A stretch of DNA of 64,000 bases, taken from NCBI RefSeq assembly GCF_905147365.1, contig NC_056413.1, positions 3,488,501 through 3,552,500 of the forward strand, in the 5' to 3' direction. This document shows, one piece after another, positions 24,340 through 36,020 of this stretch. The notes below the pieces were generated by a model that searched no databases, was not told the origin of the DNA, and saw only the letters and a list, made by a program, of their open reading frames with translations. A program made the position numbers and the translations under genes. The stretch comes from Aricia agestis (lineage: Eukaryota; Arthropoda; Insecta; Lepidoptera; Lycaenidae). Position 1 is the first letter of the stretch. Every line of letters starts with the position of its first letter.

Positions 24340-24661
24340 GTGTCTAAGCACACTAGGCCGAAAATACACGGCCGAAGTTCGGCATGATTACGCCAGCAAT
24401 GCGCTATACAAATTACAAAGTTATGGTGTGTCATCAGTAATTTAAAATACATTGCAGGCGTAATCATACCGAACTTCGGTCGCGCTTTTTCGGCTTACGG
24501 CCGTTCCCAATATTTGTTCTATCTCTGGTTTTGCCCTATTAGAGATAGAAATAGCTCACAATTGACATAAAATATGTCTAATGTGAGCTATTCCTATCTC
24601 TAGTAGGGCAAAACCAGAGATAGATCAAATATTGGGAACGGCCGTTAGTGTGTTTAGACAC
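24340..24661. mobile_element. Outer MITE (GTGTCTAA ends) interrupted by another MITE
   Basis: Ends GTGTCTAAGCACAC and GTGTGTTTAGACAC. Sub-terminal CTAGGCCGAAAATACACGGC, CGAAGTTCGGCATGATTACG is mirrored at 24460-24495. The right end is displaced by the inner element. An uninterrupted relative is at 46891. Confidence 0.85.
24498..24644. mobile_element. Inner MITE (CGGCCGTTCCCAATATT ends), TTA target
   Basis: Ends CGGCCGTTCCCAATATT and AATATTGGGAACGGCCG, exactly inverted, flanked by TTA on both sides (24495-24497, 24645-24647). Arms include TCTATCTCTGGTTTTGCCCT. A second copy with TTA on both sides is at 30466. 147 bp. Confidence 0.9.
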
Positions 24662-25354
24662 ATACGCTACTTTTACTAATTTTTCGTCCTTACAAACGTG
24701 ATAAACTACTTCTTTATATCCAAGTTGGTCCAGCATTCAAATAATGTATACAGTGTTGTATACTTCAAGACTATAGTATGAATAAAACATTTCGGTGAGG
24801 GAGTCAACCCTTCCCAACCACCCCAGCTTAATAAATGAAATCTCTCACACTTTTTTGTGATAGGGTTGAGTATATAAGTATTGATTGTTGTACATACACA
24901 AAAATAGGGTCCAACCCTTCCAAATCCCAGTGACACCCAATAACGACTGTCAAATGGAATTGATTTAAAAATGAAACTCGCGAAATTGAAAAAAGGGGTC
25001 AAAATATATTGTTATTTTGAAGTCTCTTTTGCGGCTGTCATTATAATCAATTGAATTTATTGTATATTTGGAAACGAATTTGTTTTTGGGTTGCTCGCAA
25101 CAAGTTCTATGTTCGCTTATAGAATTTTGTTACGGGCTTACCGTATATCGCTATAAAAATTATCTGATGTCCTCTTTCATAAAAAAGGTTCAGAGATTTA
25201 ATAGTGAAGAGTCTAGCCATCCGTTAATCTCCAAGTAAAACGACAGATAGGTACATTTTCGTATATTCTGCGACAGTAAAAATTATCCGAAACCCTTTTT
25301 CGAAGCTCAAAGTATCATTACACCAACTTTAATACATTGATCTAATATATATGG

Positions 25355-25694
25355 TACTATATATGTATGAAATTCTCGTCACACAATGTTAGTTACCGTA
25401 CTCCTCCGAAACGGCTATACTGACTTTTACCAAATTTTATATGCATATTCAGTGGGTTTGAGAATCGGCTACTGGGTACTTTTTATATTGATAAGTGCAT
25501 TTGTTTAATAAATAATTAATAGTAAATAATTACAACTCGAGACTGACGGCGAACATTGTTTGTGCGACGGGATGGCAATGGACGTTGCCATGGTGGCATA
25601 CTTATTTAGTCACTTCAATAAAACAATATGGGCCGTATGGGCGAAAATCGAAATACTTTATATGGCAAAACAACGTTTGCCGGGACAGTTAGTA
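25355..25694 (+). repeat. Helitron-like repeat K variant
   Basis: GAAATTCTCGTCACACAATG, TACCGTACTCCTCCGAAACG and AACAACGTTTGCCGGGACAG, ending TTAGTA. The same arrangement, inverted, is at 34460-34780. Confidence 0.6.
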
Positions 25695-25876
25695 GAGGTA
25701 TAAAAATCTCGTGTCACAGTGTTTGAGCGCGAACTCCTGCAAAACAGCTCAACCGATTTTAATGAAATTTTGTATCTACATTAATTAGGCCTGAGAATAG
25801 GTTTTTATCTACTTTTTATATTGATACTTTAAATAATTTACATGGCAAAACCACTTTTGCCGGGTCAGCTAGTTTA
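25695..25876 (+). repeat. Helitron-like repeat K variant, adjacent copy
   Basis: AAAATCTCGTGTCACAGTGT, AACTCCTGCAAAACAGCTCA and CTTTTGCCGGGTCAGCTAGT. It abuts the previous copy head to tail, so either tandem insertion or one element inserted at the end of another. Confidence 0.6.
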
Positions 25877-26142
25877 TTTCTAAAAATATTGTTTGTGTCC
25901 ATATAGTCTGATGGCGAATTTCTCGAAATGCAACTTTCATTCATGCTCATTCCTAAGAATCATCAAGTTGATGACAGTAGCCACTTAGTCAGTTACCCTG
26001 AGTATTCCAGTGAGTCATAAAAACTCCAGTCGCCACGTGCTCGAAGACCTCAAGTGCTGACTGCTGCGCCTGCCACTTCATAGCACAAACAATATGCCAC
26101 ACGAGAGCCTACTTCCTATTTTTTTTTATTAAAAGAAATTCA

Positions 26143-26447
26143 GATTGTGTATATCTGTTGCCGCTATAACAACAAACACTAAAAACAAAATAAAATTAAT
26201 ATTTAATGGGGGCTCCTATACAACAAACGTGATTTTTTTAGCTTTTTTGATCGTAATTCGTAATGGCAACAGTACTTGAAATATCCACAAAATCATTAAT
26301 TATATTTAAACTTTAATATTTAATATTAAAATTAAAATGAAATAAATAATTCAGGGGGCTCCCATATAAAAAAACACTATTTTTTCGCTCTATAACGGTA
26401 CGGAACAGCTCGTGCGTGAGTCCGACTCGCACTTGGCTGATTATTTA
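26143..26447 (+). repeat. Repeat F, 5'-truncated copy
   Basis: From GATTGTGTATATCTGTTGCC to TGAGTCCGACTCGCACTTGG. It lacks the GGTTCCGTACC start. Confidence 0.65.
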
Positions 26448-27607
26448 TTTTTTAAGGCCAACGAATAACGGATACGGGACTGGCCGAGAATTTCTAAAAT
26501 AAATTTAAATTCGATTTGGATGTAATGCGAAGTTTTCGACAATGAATATTAAATAATATAATTAGATACGTTGTAATAATTGAAGGTCGACATTTTGCAA
26601 TATTAAAATCAAATATTTTACAATAATTGTAACACTTTCGTTGTGGTGTAGTTTGTATTTTTTTCTAGACTTACATTTCATTGTACAACTAAAAGTGCAA
26701 AGGTTTTTGGCATAAAATGAAAATAATAGTACGGGAGCCCTAGAACAATTTTTAGGGTTCCGAAGTTTTTCATTACTATCAAGCGAATTTTTTGTCATCA
26801 GCTTCATATTGATAAGACGAACAACATTTTTATTTGCGAAAAATCTCGAAAGTGGTAGGGACATTACAAGAACCCAAGTAGCTAAACTAATCAAAATTAC
26901 AGTATTAAAATAACGACCAATCGACAAACAAGATACAGTAAATTATTGAAAAAAATACATTATAGATATTGCGTCCAATTTTCCTCGTATCGGAAAAACT
27001 TTCTTATAATTTTAGATTCCCGCCGAGAATATTTTTTCTCGAACGCTGGAATGGGACAGGTGATGTGGTTAGAGGGAGACGCCAATAAAATCCATACTTA
27101 TAATATTTGCAGGCTCCGCACTCACACAACTAACGCGATTTAACGTCCCTCCGAGACTCTTGGACACTGCACATGGTGTTACGTTTATCGCAACTTATTT
27201 TATAAGTTTTCCGTCTTAAGAAACGTCAAACTTATAACAACTTACTATTTTCGTTGGGGCTAGGAGTGTAAACATTTTTAAAGCAATTGAAGTGATCGCA
27301 GACGTTTAATTTTTTTTAAATTTTCAATTTAAAATAATAGTAACACCAAACTTGTGGAATCGAAATTAGTAACTATTTATTTAGCCTTTACGGATGTTTT
27401 GTGTTGGTCAAAGCAAATTTGTCAAAAGATATTGATTTTCAAAGTGTTTCATATGAGTTAACTTCTTGTTTATCTTGAGGATTACCTACTTGTTTATCTT
27501 GAGGAAATTGTAAAATTGAAATGAGCATGTCTGTATTCTGTTTTTCGTTGTTCTACTTACCTACCTATTTTTTAACTTTCCTATTTCAATCACTTAATCA
27601 AAAACCT

Positions 27608-27722
27608 TTTAAGGCCGGCAACGCACCTGAAGCTCTTCTTATATTGCGAGTGGTCATAGCGGCAGTAGTTGCCTTCCATCAGGTGACCCGTTTGCTCATT
27701 TGCCACCTTTTTTATAACAAAA
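27608..27722 (+). repeat. SINE family S, 5'-truncated fragment
   Basis: TTTTAAGGCCGGCAACGCAC, CATCAGGTGACCCGTTTGCT, CATTTGCCACC and an A-rich tail. Directly upstream of the GC-rich X-box segment. Confidence 0.7.
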
Positions 27723-27779
27723 TAAAATCGAAAACACAAAATAAAGTCAAAAAACTTAAACACCCTCTACTTACCCACA

Positions 27780-27965
27780 CAAGGCCGCACCCCCGGCGCT
27801 CGGCGTCGCGGCGCGGAGGAAAAAATGTACGATGCCATAAAAAATCACCGTCCATTCGCTCCCGGAATTTTTAGCCGTTTTTTCCCCTCCTAGTCGCCCG
27901 TTGCCTAGCAACCGGCCCACCCTCCCCGCTAAAAGCTTGCGATATTTTTACGGCCAATGAAATCG
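27780..27965. promoter_or_regulatory. GC-rich segment with a perfect X-box and CCAAT motif
   Basis: A GC-rich island in AT-rich DNA. GTTGCCTAGCAAC at 27900-27912 is a perfect match to the RFX-factor X-box (GTNRCC, spacer, RGYAAC), an inverted repeat used by ciliary gene promoters in animals. GGCCAATGA follows at about 27951. No exon is recognised next to it, so promoter or enhancer function is inference. Confidence 0.35.
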
Positions 27966-28293
27966 TTCTTTCCACGGAGATTTATATATTGGAGTTTTTA
28001 TTAATCTTAGCGAAGTTGGCAAACGTGATTGGGATTTTCATCGGGTTTTATTAATCATAAGAGATAAAACTATTGGAAAATCGTTTCGTTTTATAGTAAT
28101 GAAAACTAATACTACAGTGTAGGGTTTCAGTGAATTAAAAAGATGTGATATACTTAATACTTATTATGTAGGTTTCATTTCCAAAATATACTTTCGTAGC
28201 TCAGCTCTACGACATGTGACTGTCAGACAGTTTCTAGTCAGTAGAGTGTCAGTAGATAGATGTACCTAAACGTGATCTTGAACTTCTCTTTTG

Positions 28294-28790
28294 GTACTAT
28301 CAGAGAAGTTGATTCCTAGGCAGATGGTAGACCATAACGTTAATATACCTAGCGGAATAGAGCAACAATCTCGAGCTGTCAAACAAAACCGAAATTGGTT
28401 TCATCTGTGTGTAAAAACTAAAAATATGTGTACGTATACACTTACACAAGCATGATGGAACATGATTTCTATGAGATTAAATTGTCAACGTGCGGCACGT
28501 GCCGACTGGACGTCAAAAAAAAGAGTGCTGCTGTCATGTATCACACGTCTCTTTTTACCACGCAGTGTTACTGATAGTGACAACTCTCTTGCTCAGGCCT
28601 TTGTTTCTCTATTCCGCTAGGTATAATAATTATTAACTTTATGTGGCAGACCGGTAGACCTAAGTAATTTGGTCGCGTTATGTCAAAACCAGCCGACAGA
28701 TCACAACTAACATTGCATTGACATTTGACATAAGCCGACCAAATGACGTAGGGCTGTCAACTGCCTAGAAATCAATTTCCTCGATGGTAC
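28294..28790. mobile_element. Outer MITE (GTAC ends) interrupted by a second element
   Basis: Ends GTACTATCAGAGAAGTTGAT, TCCTAGGCAG and CTGCCTAGAAATCAATTTCC, TCGATGGTAC. The intact relative at 60830-60999 is 170 bp; this one is about 500 bp because of the element at 28348-28621. Confidence 0.8.
28348..28621. mobile_element. Inner TIR element with TATA flanks
   Basis: Ends CCTAGCGGAATAGAG and CTCTATTCCGCTAGG, exactly inverted, each followed outward by TATA (28344-28347, 28622-28625). 274 bp, non-coding. A TA or TATA target suggests a mariner-like family. Confidence 0.85.
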
Positions 28791-28918
28791 AATGGGTATC
28801 TGACACTTTAATTTAATGAAGAATTTGACAGAAAATGTTAAGAAATGATATGTCAACAACTTCATTTAATTTAAGTTTAATTATGCTATTATTAAATATC
28901 CATGAGTAATCATTAATC

Positions 28919-29962
28919 TAGATTAGGGTTGTTGAGGAAGTGATTATGAGGAAGAGGAGGAGGAAGAGGAATTGTCACGCGCAAATTTAGAGGATGCGGA
29001 TGAGGAAGCGGATGAGGAATGGGATGATAGGAAATTATAAATACTAGCGGACCCAAACCAAAAGCCTTTGTCCAGTCTGTATATAAATAGGTAGTAGGTA
29101 CATACATTAAATAAAAATAATTAAAAGGGCATTTTCCAGTGGACCAAACTATGAATCTAAGCCATTCTCAAAACACACAATAAAGAATCATCATAATCGG
29201 TCCAGCAGTTAAGGAGGAGCTCAGTAACATACACAACACACGCACACAAAAATAATCGGCCAAGCGCGAGTCGGACTCGCGCACGAAGGGTTCCGTACCG
29301 TTATAGAAAAAAAAAATAGGCCAAAAATTAGTTTTTTGTATGGGAGCCCCCCTTAATTTTTTATTTTATTTTAATATTATTAATCATTAAAGAACACATA
29401 CAATTAAGGACTTTGTGAAAATTTCAAGTGCGTACCTGTTGCCTTTATTGAATACGAGCAAAAAAGGCCAAAAAATCAAGTTTGTTGTATGGGAGCCCCC
29501 CTTAAATATTAATTCAATTTTGTTTTTAGTATTTGTTGTTATAGCGGCAACAAAAATACACAATCTGTAAAAATTTCAGAAGGCTAGCTATAGCCGTTCT
29601 TGAGATACAGCAGACAGACAGACAGACGGACAGACGAACAAACAGACGGACAGACATCGAAGTCTCAGTAATAGGGTCCCGTTTTTACCCTTTGGGTACG
29701 GAAACTAAAAAGATGAGTGAATGATACAATTCTCGCGCTCTGGCGTGTGCGTTTGCGCGTTGCCATGATTGGATACGCGACGCGCATGCACAGTGAAATT
29801 CCTCATAAATTCCTCTTAAATTTTGAGGAGGAAGCGATAGCGGAAGAGTATTGATTTATCTTTATTTATGAGGATGCGGTAACGTTTGAGGAACCCAAAA
29901 TATTGCGGAACTTCCTCATTATGAGGAAGCGGAAGAGGAATCCTCAGCAACCCTAATCTAGA
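28919..29962. mobile_element. TIR element with GAGGAA-rich ends carrying repeat F
   Basis: The left end CTAGATTAGGGTTGTTGAGG and right end CCTCAGCAACCCTAATCTAG are inverted. Both sub-termini are purine-rich (GAGGAAGAGGAGGAGGAAGA; GAGGAAGCGGAAGAGGAAT). The centre is occupied by an inverted repeat F (29258-29705). No transposase is seen. Confidence 0.7.
29258..29705 (-). repeat. Repeat F, full inverted copy inside another element
   Basis: From CGGCCAAGCGCGAGTCGGAC through two TATGGGAGCCCCCCTTAA blocks to GGGTCCCGTTTTTACCCTTT, GGGTACGGAA. Includes an ACAGACAGACAGACGGACAG stretch. Confidence 0.75.
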
Positions 29963-30465
29963 TATTTGATGTAGTCCGTAGCGTCTTTTTATTACGAGTA
30001 GGGAACTGTACACATTTTTGTGAGATAAAAACCTTCCCTATAGCAATTTCATGAAAATCGGTGCAACGATTTAAACATGCTATAACATACATAACAGCTA
30101 AACGTATAGCTAGCTATATAATATTAATACGCGAGCGTAAAACCATAGTAAAAGGAGGGGGTAAAACATATTATAATACAAAAATTTCCCTTTTGACAAA
30201 AAATGCGGAAAAGTAGGTGATTGAAATTTTGCACAGTTATTGTTTAAATATGGTGAAGGGGTGCATCGAGCTAATATTATTTTGAAATTATGCTTTTATC
30301 ATACATTTTTTAACAAATAAAACATTACACACACTACATCACACACTAGGAGATTTTGATTGAGAAGCCTATACACACGAATTGTACTCTTTTATTTATG
30401 GTTTAGGTCTGTTGTCAAATTGAAAATAGATTTAGTTTTTTGTTATTAAATCCTAAATACTGTTA

Positions 30466-30625
30466 CGGCCGTTCCCAATATTCAATCTATCTCTGGTTGG
30501 ACATACAACCGATCGCAGCTAACATTGAATTGACATTAAATATTTTATATTATTTGTCTTATTGTGAGCTATTCCTATCTCTAGTAGGGCAAAACCAGAG
30601 ATAGATCAAATATTGGGAACGGCCG
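30466..30625. mobile_element. MITE (CGGCCGTTCCCAATATT ends), second copy
   Basis: Same ends as 24498-24644, again flanked by TTA (30463-30465, 30626-30628). The right arm is nearly identical; the left arm has diverged after CTATCTCTGGTT. Confidence 0.85.
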
Positions 30626-30850
30626 TTAGACAATTATTACACGACCAGTCTGTCATCATAAAAATAATAAAGTAAATATTTTGACAATAGAATATCAATA
30701 GAAAAGCGTTGAGAAACTAATAATTATTTAATTTTTTTATTTGAAGCCGAGACCATTAGGCGATTTCAAGTTTATTTAAATTACCATGCACACATGTAAA
30801 GGTCTTTGCCAGGTCCTCCTGTGCGTGTAGCACTAGCCTGCATTTTATTA

Positions 30851-30955
30851 GACTAGTGATTGGACAGTACCAATCATTGGACAAAGCACAAAAACACATT
30901 ACATATTTGTTAAGGTTACTTTAAAAACTGTCATTTCCAATTCCAATCACTAGTC
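30851..30955. mobile_element. Short MITE (GACTAGTGATTGGACAGT end)
   Basis: GACTAGTGATTGGACAGTAC on the left and TTCCAATCACTAGTC on the right. Related to the intron 1 element at 56823. Confidence 0.6.
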
Positions 30956-32366
30956 ATTTAGCCTAGCTTCGTTTTCGATTAACCACTATATTTAAGCTAT
31001 AAGAAATACTGTCCAGTGTCCAGGCTAGATACAGCGCGAGCCAAAGTCAATATTGAGCGCAAACGGTCGGCACGACTGTAACAAACATCGTAACTTAATA
31101 TTTGGCCAGCAATTATCTATACTAATGGAGATGATATCGAGAATATTCCACTGGTGTAAGCTAAATGCTAATCTACATAGTGGAGTAGTGACTATTCTGA
31201 CTAAGTTTTCTAAGAATAAAGAAAATTTGACGCTTCTCGCATTACGATTATTCTGTAGTACTATTAATTAGTTCCTGTGAGTTCAATGCGTGGAAATTTG
31301 TTTGGACATCTAACACTTTTAGGCTACTTTCATGGCCTTTGCCGGGACTGGTATTATTCTCTCCGGCGTGAAACAGACAGCTGACAGACTTAAAGACAAA
31401 CGGCTACCTTATCAAGTAAAAATAGCGATCAACAATCCACTAGCAATAATCGCGCGAGCGATTGCTGGGTGTCATGAATATCACAAACAATGGTGTCATG
31501 TATAGTGATTGATTACAATCGTATTGTTTTGGCTGATACGTGATACAAAATTGCGATTTTGGAGCAATTATCGCGCAGTAATTGCTATCGCATTGCTCTC
31601 GCAAGATACGTGATACGGGGGCCGATCTATCATGTAATATTAATTGTTACTTCTATACGCGTGCTACGACACTCGTAGCATTGTAGAGCGAACCCTCTTA
31701 CATACCTATTGTGAGGGATAAAAAAGGTAAAAAAACATCTTGTTTTATACATATGTGTCAGCAGCATACGCCTCTTCACAAAAAAACTATCAAAACACAC
31801 GAGCTCGTACCAATAAAAAAAACTCCCCTTCTTTTTTAAACTAAAAATAAGTAGCGCGCGATTGGCCGCGCACCCCAAATAAAAAACATAAAGACGCGTG
31901 CGGCGCACGCGACGCGCCATTCAAATTCAAATATCGAACTGCAAGATATTATTGTACCCACCATTTAAAAATATCCGTCCTTCCCATATAAAACCATATA
32001 GCGACGGCTCAACAAAAATTGGTCCCCGCGTAAAATACGATGGAAAAAATATAAAATGGGGAAGTATTTCGAAAATAGAACGTCTCCCCTTTCGTGGGGG
32101 ACGCGTGATATATTGTTGGAGTTACTTGGGATTTTCATAATACGCCGCTGTGTTATTTCTTCGGATCGGTAAGATTTGTCATGTGGTGCTGTGGTTGCTA
32201 TTTCCGACTTGTCGCGTGGCGCTATCGGGTTTCCCTTACATAGGTTCGAATTTCAATTTCCGTTTAAAAGGTGCCTTTCTGATATTCATTGTAACTGCAA
32301 ACAAAAATATAATAACTGCGACCATAATATTACTATATACCTCTATACTTTATTAAGTGAAGTATA

Positions 32367-32612
32367 ATGCTATGTACTCACATACGGTTTTGCTCTATAG
32401 TTTTACTCCAAATCGAGTAATAATTATTGTGTGGACCGCAAAACTCACAGTTCGGGCTCGCATCGAGCCGGCTTGATGGAATTAAATATATCGATATTTC
32501 ATTCCATCCATTACTATCGAGCAATGCTGAATGTGTGGACGAAAGCCCGAGCCGTGGTTTTTACTCTACGTGATTGCTCGATCGAGCAAAACCGTATGTG
32601 AGTACTTAGCAT
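32367..32612. mobile_element. TIR element, ATGCTATGTACTCACATACG ends
   Basis: Left ATGCTATGTACTCACATACG, GTTTTGCTC; right GAGCAAAACCGTATGTGAGT, ACTTAGCAT. The inner arms GTGTGGACCGC and GTGTGGACGAA face each other. 246 bp. Confidence 0.75.
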
Positions 32613-32989
32613 AATACAGTATTATATTTAGTAAATTATACACTGCAATACTATCTTCTTTACTGTAGTGTAGGTATATTAGAGACATTATTATATACCC
32701 CACACAGTACTTTTGTCTATTATTTAAAATTTAAGTGTACTTTATTATTAGCCTTCAATGTTCAAAGAACGTATAATATGAGAGGCAAGTAAAATTCACA
32801 CACTTTTAATTTATGTAAAACGCTAACTGACCCACGCAACTCATGCGAGTGTAGGTTGTTGTAAATAGTTATGCACATAATCATTCACTTTTATGTAAGG
32901 TACACTAAAATAATATATTGCCTGCATCGATGCGCCAAAACTCATTAAGAGCCGATATGACCCTAACTTGACTACATACTTTAACCTAG

Positions 32990-33388
32990 ATCTCAAAATC
33001 TGTAAGGTCTAGAAAACTGATTTTTTGACACAAGTAACTTCAGTTCATAAAAATTAAATGCTCAAGACGAAAACACGATTACTGAAAAAATGCTCGATAG
33101 TTTCTTTTTTACAAAAAACCTTGTTTTAGACACATTTTTGCTTAGATCTTCGAAGTTTGCTGCCTTTTCTTTAATATTTTTAATATCTAAAAAGGTATTA
33201 ATAAAACCTAAATTTGCTCAAAACACTTTTTTCATAATCATTATAGTTCGTCTTTTATTCAAGTAAAACTAACTTTGCGATGATTCCGCGCCGTCCTTTT
33301 TCACCTGGCATATGAAAGACGGGCGTGAGTGTGAAGAGAGAAGGACGATGTTTGATTTTTAGAGTCAGGTGAGCTCTTAATTACAGTA
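32990..33388 (+). repeat. Interspersed repeat P, copy 2
   Basis: Positions 33290-33355 are almost identical to the end of the copy at 1.57-1.67 kb. Upstream, AAAACACGATTxCTxAAAAAA-type matches continue weakly. Confidence 0.6.
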
Positions 33389-33910
33389 CAAAAAAAAATG
33401 TAATTGTAAGCACATCAAAGCATGATATTACTTTAAAACACATTTTTTTTCTTATTTTTTTTTCTTAGTTATTTACTATGATTTACAGTGAAAAATTATG
33501 TATAATGTGTTTATTTTTCTTTATTTATGACTGAGGAGTATATAAGTAATTGTAAGTAGATAAAATATCTACTTATAATAGTCAGTATATTCTATTAGTA
33601 ACACTTGTTAATTAAGTCTCACATATCGAAACAGGACAAAAGACAGTCACAAACATTTACTTAACGATAACAATTTCTTCAACATACTTTTGTAATCAAC
33701 TAACAAACTTATTTATCACTTTGCTAGCAATTAATTTAAAATATCGTAATAATGTTTTAAATGTCGAACTTAAAATATTTAACATTAAATATTATTATGT
33801 TGTTAATTTTATTCATTTAAAATAAAAACAAGACATGATCGCTGTGAATAATATGTCAGTTATCATTAACAGTTTAGTTTTTATTTCTGAATACAATGAG
33901 TGGAATAAAA

Positions 33911-33979
33911 ATAATTTATCTTAATGATCAGTAGCAATATTCAGAATATTGTTACTGATCATTAAGATAAATTATTTGT
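33911..33979. repeat. 69-bp near-perfect palindrome
   Basis: Arms AAATAATTTATCTTAATGAT plus CAGTAGCAATATTC and its inverse, 34 bp each with one mismatch and a 1-nt centre. No related copy seen in the window. Confidence 0.85.
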
Positions 33980-34084
33980 ATCATTGTACCCTCATCATAA
34001 TATTTTGGTTCACTCAATTTTGATAAAATTTGGTATGGATATACTTTGTGTCTCAGAAAAAGACTTGAAGAGAGTTTCTTTTTT

Positions 34085-34350
34085 TTATCTATGGACGCTT
34101 CACACCACGTCAGTCTGGCCCCGTGCTGAGTACCTAAAGGACTTGTGTTACAGGTACCAGACAACGGAAATATATTTAATACTTTTATACTATACATATA
34201 TTTAAGATTTTTATTATATCATACATATATTTAATACACATCCAGACCCGGGAACATTGAAAACTTTTTGTTCCGTCGGCGGGATTCGAACCCGCGACCC
34301 CCGGCTTGAGCTACCGACGTGCTCACCACTGAGCCACAGAGGTCGTCAAT
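34085..34350 (-). mobile_element. tRNA-derived SINE family T, inverted copy
   Basis: Inverted tail TTTATCTATGGACGCTTCAC, then GTCAGTCTGGCCCCGTGCTG, and at 34271-34346 the inverted tRNA-like head with GGCGGGATTCGAACCCGC. Confidence 0.8.
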
Positions 34351-34459
34351 TTCTATCTTGGAAAAATTAGGATCTGCGAGAAAAACGAATGATTTATAAA
34401 ATGTTCATATTTATAAGTATTTGGCTGAAATATTGTGCAATGATATGTAATACATATAT

Positions 34460-34780
34460 TACTAGCTGTCCCGGTCAAACGTTTCTTTGCCATATAAAGT
34501 ATTTCGCCCGTATTATTTTATTGAAGTGACTAATTAAGTATGTCACCATGGCAACGTCCATCGCTATCCCGTCGCACAAACAATGGTCGCCGTCAGTCTC
34601 GAGTTGTAATAATTTACTATTATTTATTCAACAAATGCACTTATCAATAAAAAAGTACCCAGTAGCCGATTCTCAGACCCACTGAATATGCATATAAAAT
34701 TTGGTTAAAATCAGTAAAGCAGTTTCGGAGGAGTACGCGGCCTAACATTGTGACACGAGAATTTTATAATATATTATAAG
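34460..34780 (-). repeat. Helitron-like repeat K variant, inverted
   Basis: ACTAGCTGTCCCGGTCAAAC at the start, GTCTCGAGTTGTAATAATTT, CAGTTTCGGAGGAGTACGCG near the end. Same layout as 25355-25694 inverted. Confidence 0.6.
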
Positions 34781-35711
34781 AGATTACACCATTTTTTAGA
34801 CATTAGGTCTAACAACTGAGCCATTTATCTACATAATCTCGAGAACTAGAACTTCAAATCTTTAAGCAACTTTCGAGCAAGAACTCTCCGAAACTCTTAT
34901 AAATTATTGCTCATAGATTGAAACTCGAAGAAAAATGTAAACGACGATAACGCTATATAAGCCCGCCATTTTTCTTCCACAGCCCTCACAAATATCGATT
35001 TAATTACTCGAAGCTCGTCTAAAACCAGCAATCGCCCGTATCTAATTTAAAACAACGCACGCCCGAAACGCTTTTAGGGGAATTCTGAATAAAGGGGCTC
35101 GGAGAAAAAACAATTTAAAAATAAAATGGAATAATTATAAAAGGGGAGGGCGGCGCGTGGCGTTTCTTATTTATTTCTGGGTTCAGCTGCTGCGTATACG
35201 GTTTAAAATTACAGATAATATAGCCCTTATTTCAAAGATATAAAGGTCACAGTAATCTGAGGTAAATTTACCCAGAATGGCTCTAACATATGGCGGTAAG
35301 ACAAAAAATCTACACCTGTGCTTTATCCGTCGTGTGCTCTATGTATTGTTAATTATGTTTTGATAATATAGCTCCGCCATCCATCCATACCTGTATTGTA
35401 AATGTAAAAGTATCTGTCTATTTCTCTCCATGGTTACGTCGCTAAACTGTCTATACCTTTTTTATTAAGTTTTTATGGTATGTACTCTACGAATAATAAA
35501 AACTAAGGAATCGTAACTCCCATACTATTACCATTTTAAATTTGGTTCCTTTCGATCTGTCATGTAACGTCAGTCTAGTACCGCTTAAGGCAATCTAAAT
35601 ATTGCAAATGTATTGAAATGTGTACCTAAGGTACACTTTTTTGACAAGTATTGTGGAGCATGTTTCTTGACGGAGTTACTTTTCCTTAGTTTTTATTATT
35701 CGTAGTATTTA

Positions 35712-36020
35712 CTTTACGTGGTAGAGCCATGCTTCGGCACGAATGGGCCGTCTCAACCGGAGAAATACTACGGGCTCACAGAAAACCGGCGTGAAATAGC
35801 GCTTGCGCTGTGTTTCGCCGAGTGAGTGAGTTTACCGGAGGCCCAATTCCCTTCCCTTCTCTATTCCCTTCTTAACCTCCCCTACCCTGTAATCCTATTC
35901 CCACTTAAAAGGCCGGCAACGCACCTGCAGCTCTTCTGATGTTGCGTGTAGCCATGGGCGACGGAAGTTGCTTTCCATCAGGTGACCCGTTTGCTCGTTT
36001 GCCCCCTTATTTCATAAAAA
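35712..36020 (+). mobile_element. SINE family S copy
   Basis: TTTACGTGGTAGAGCCATGC, GTGAAATAGCGCTTGCGCTG, GGCCGGCAACGCACCTGCAG, ending TTATTTCATAAAAAAAA. Full length with scattered substitutions. Confidence 0.8.
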
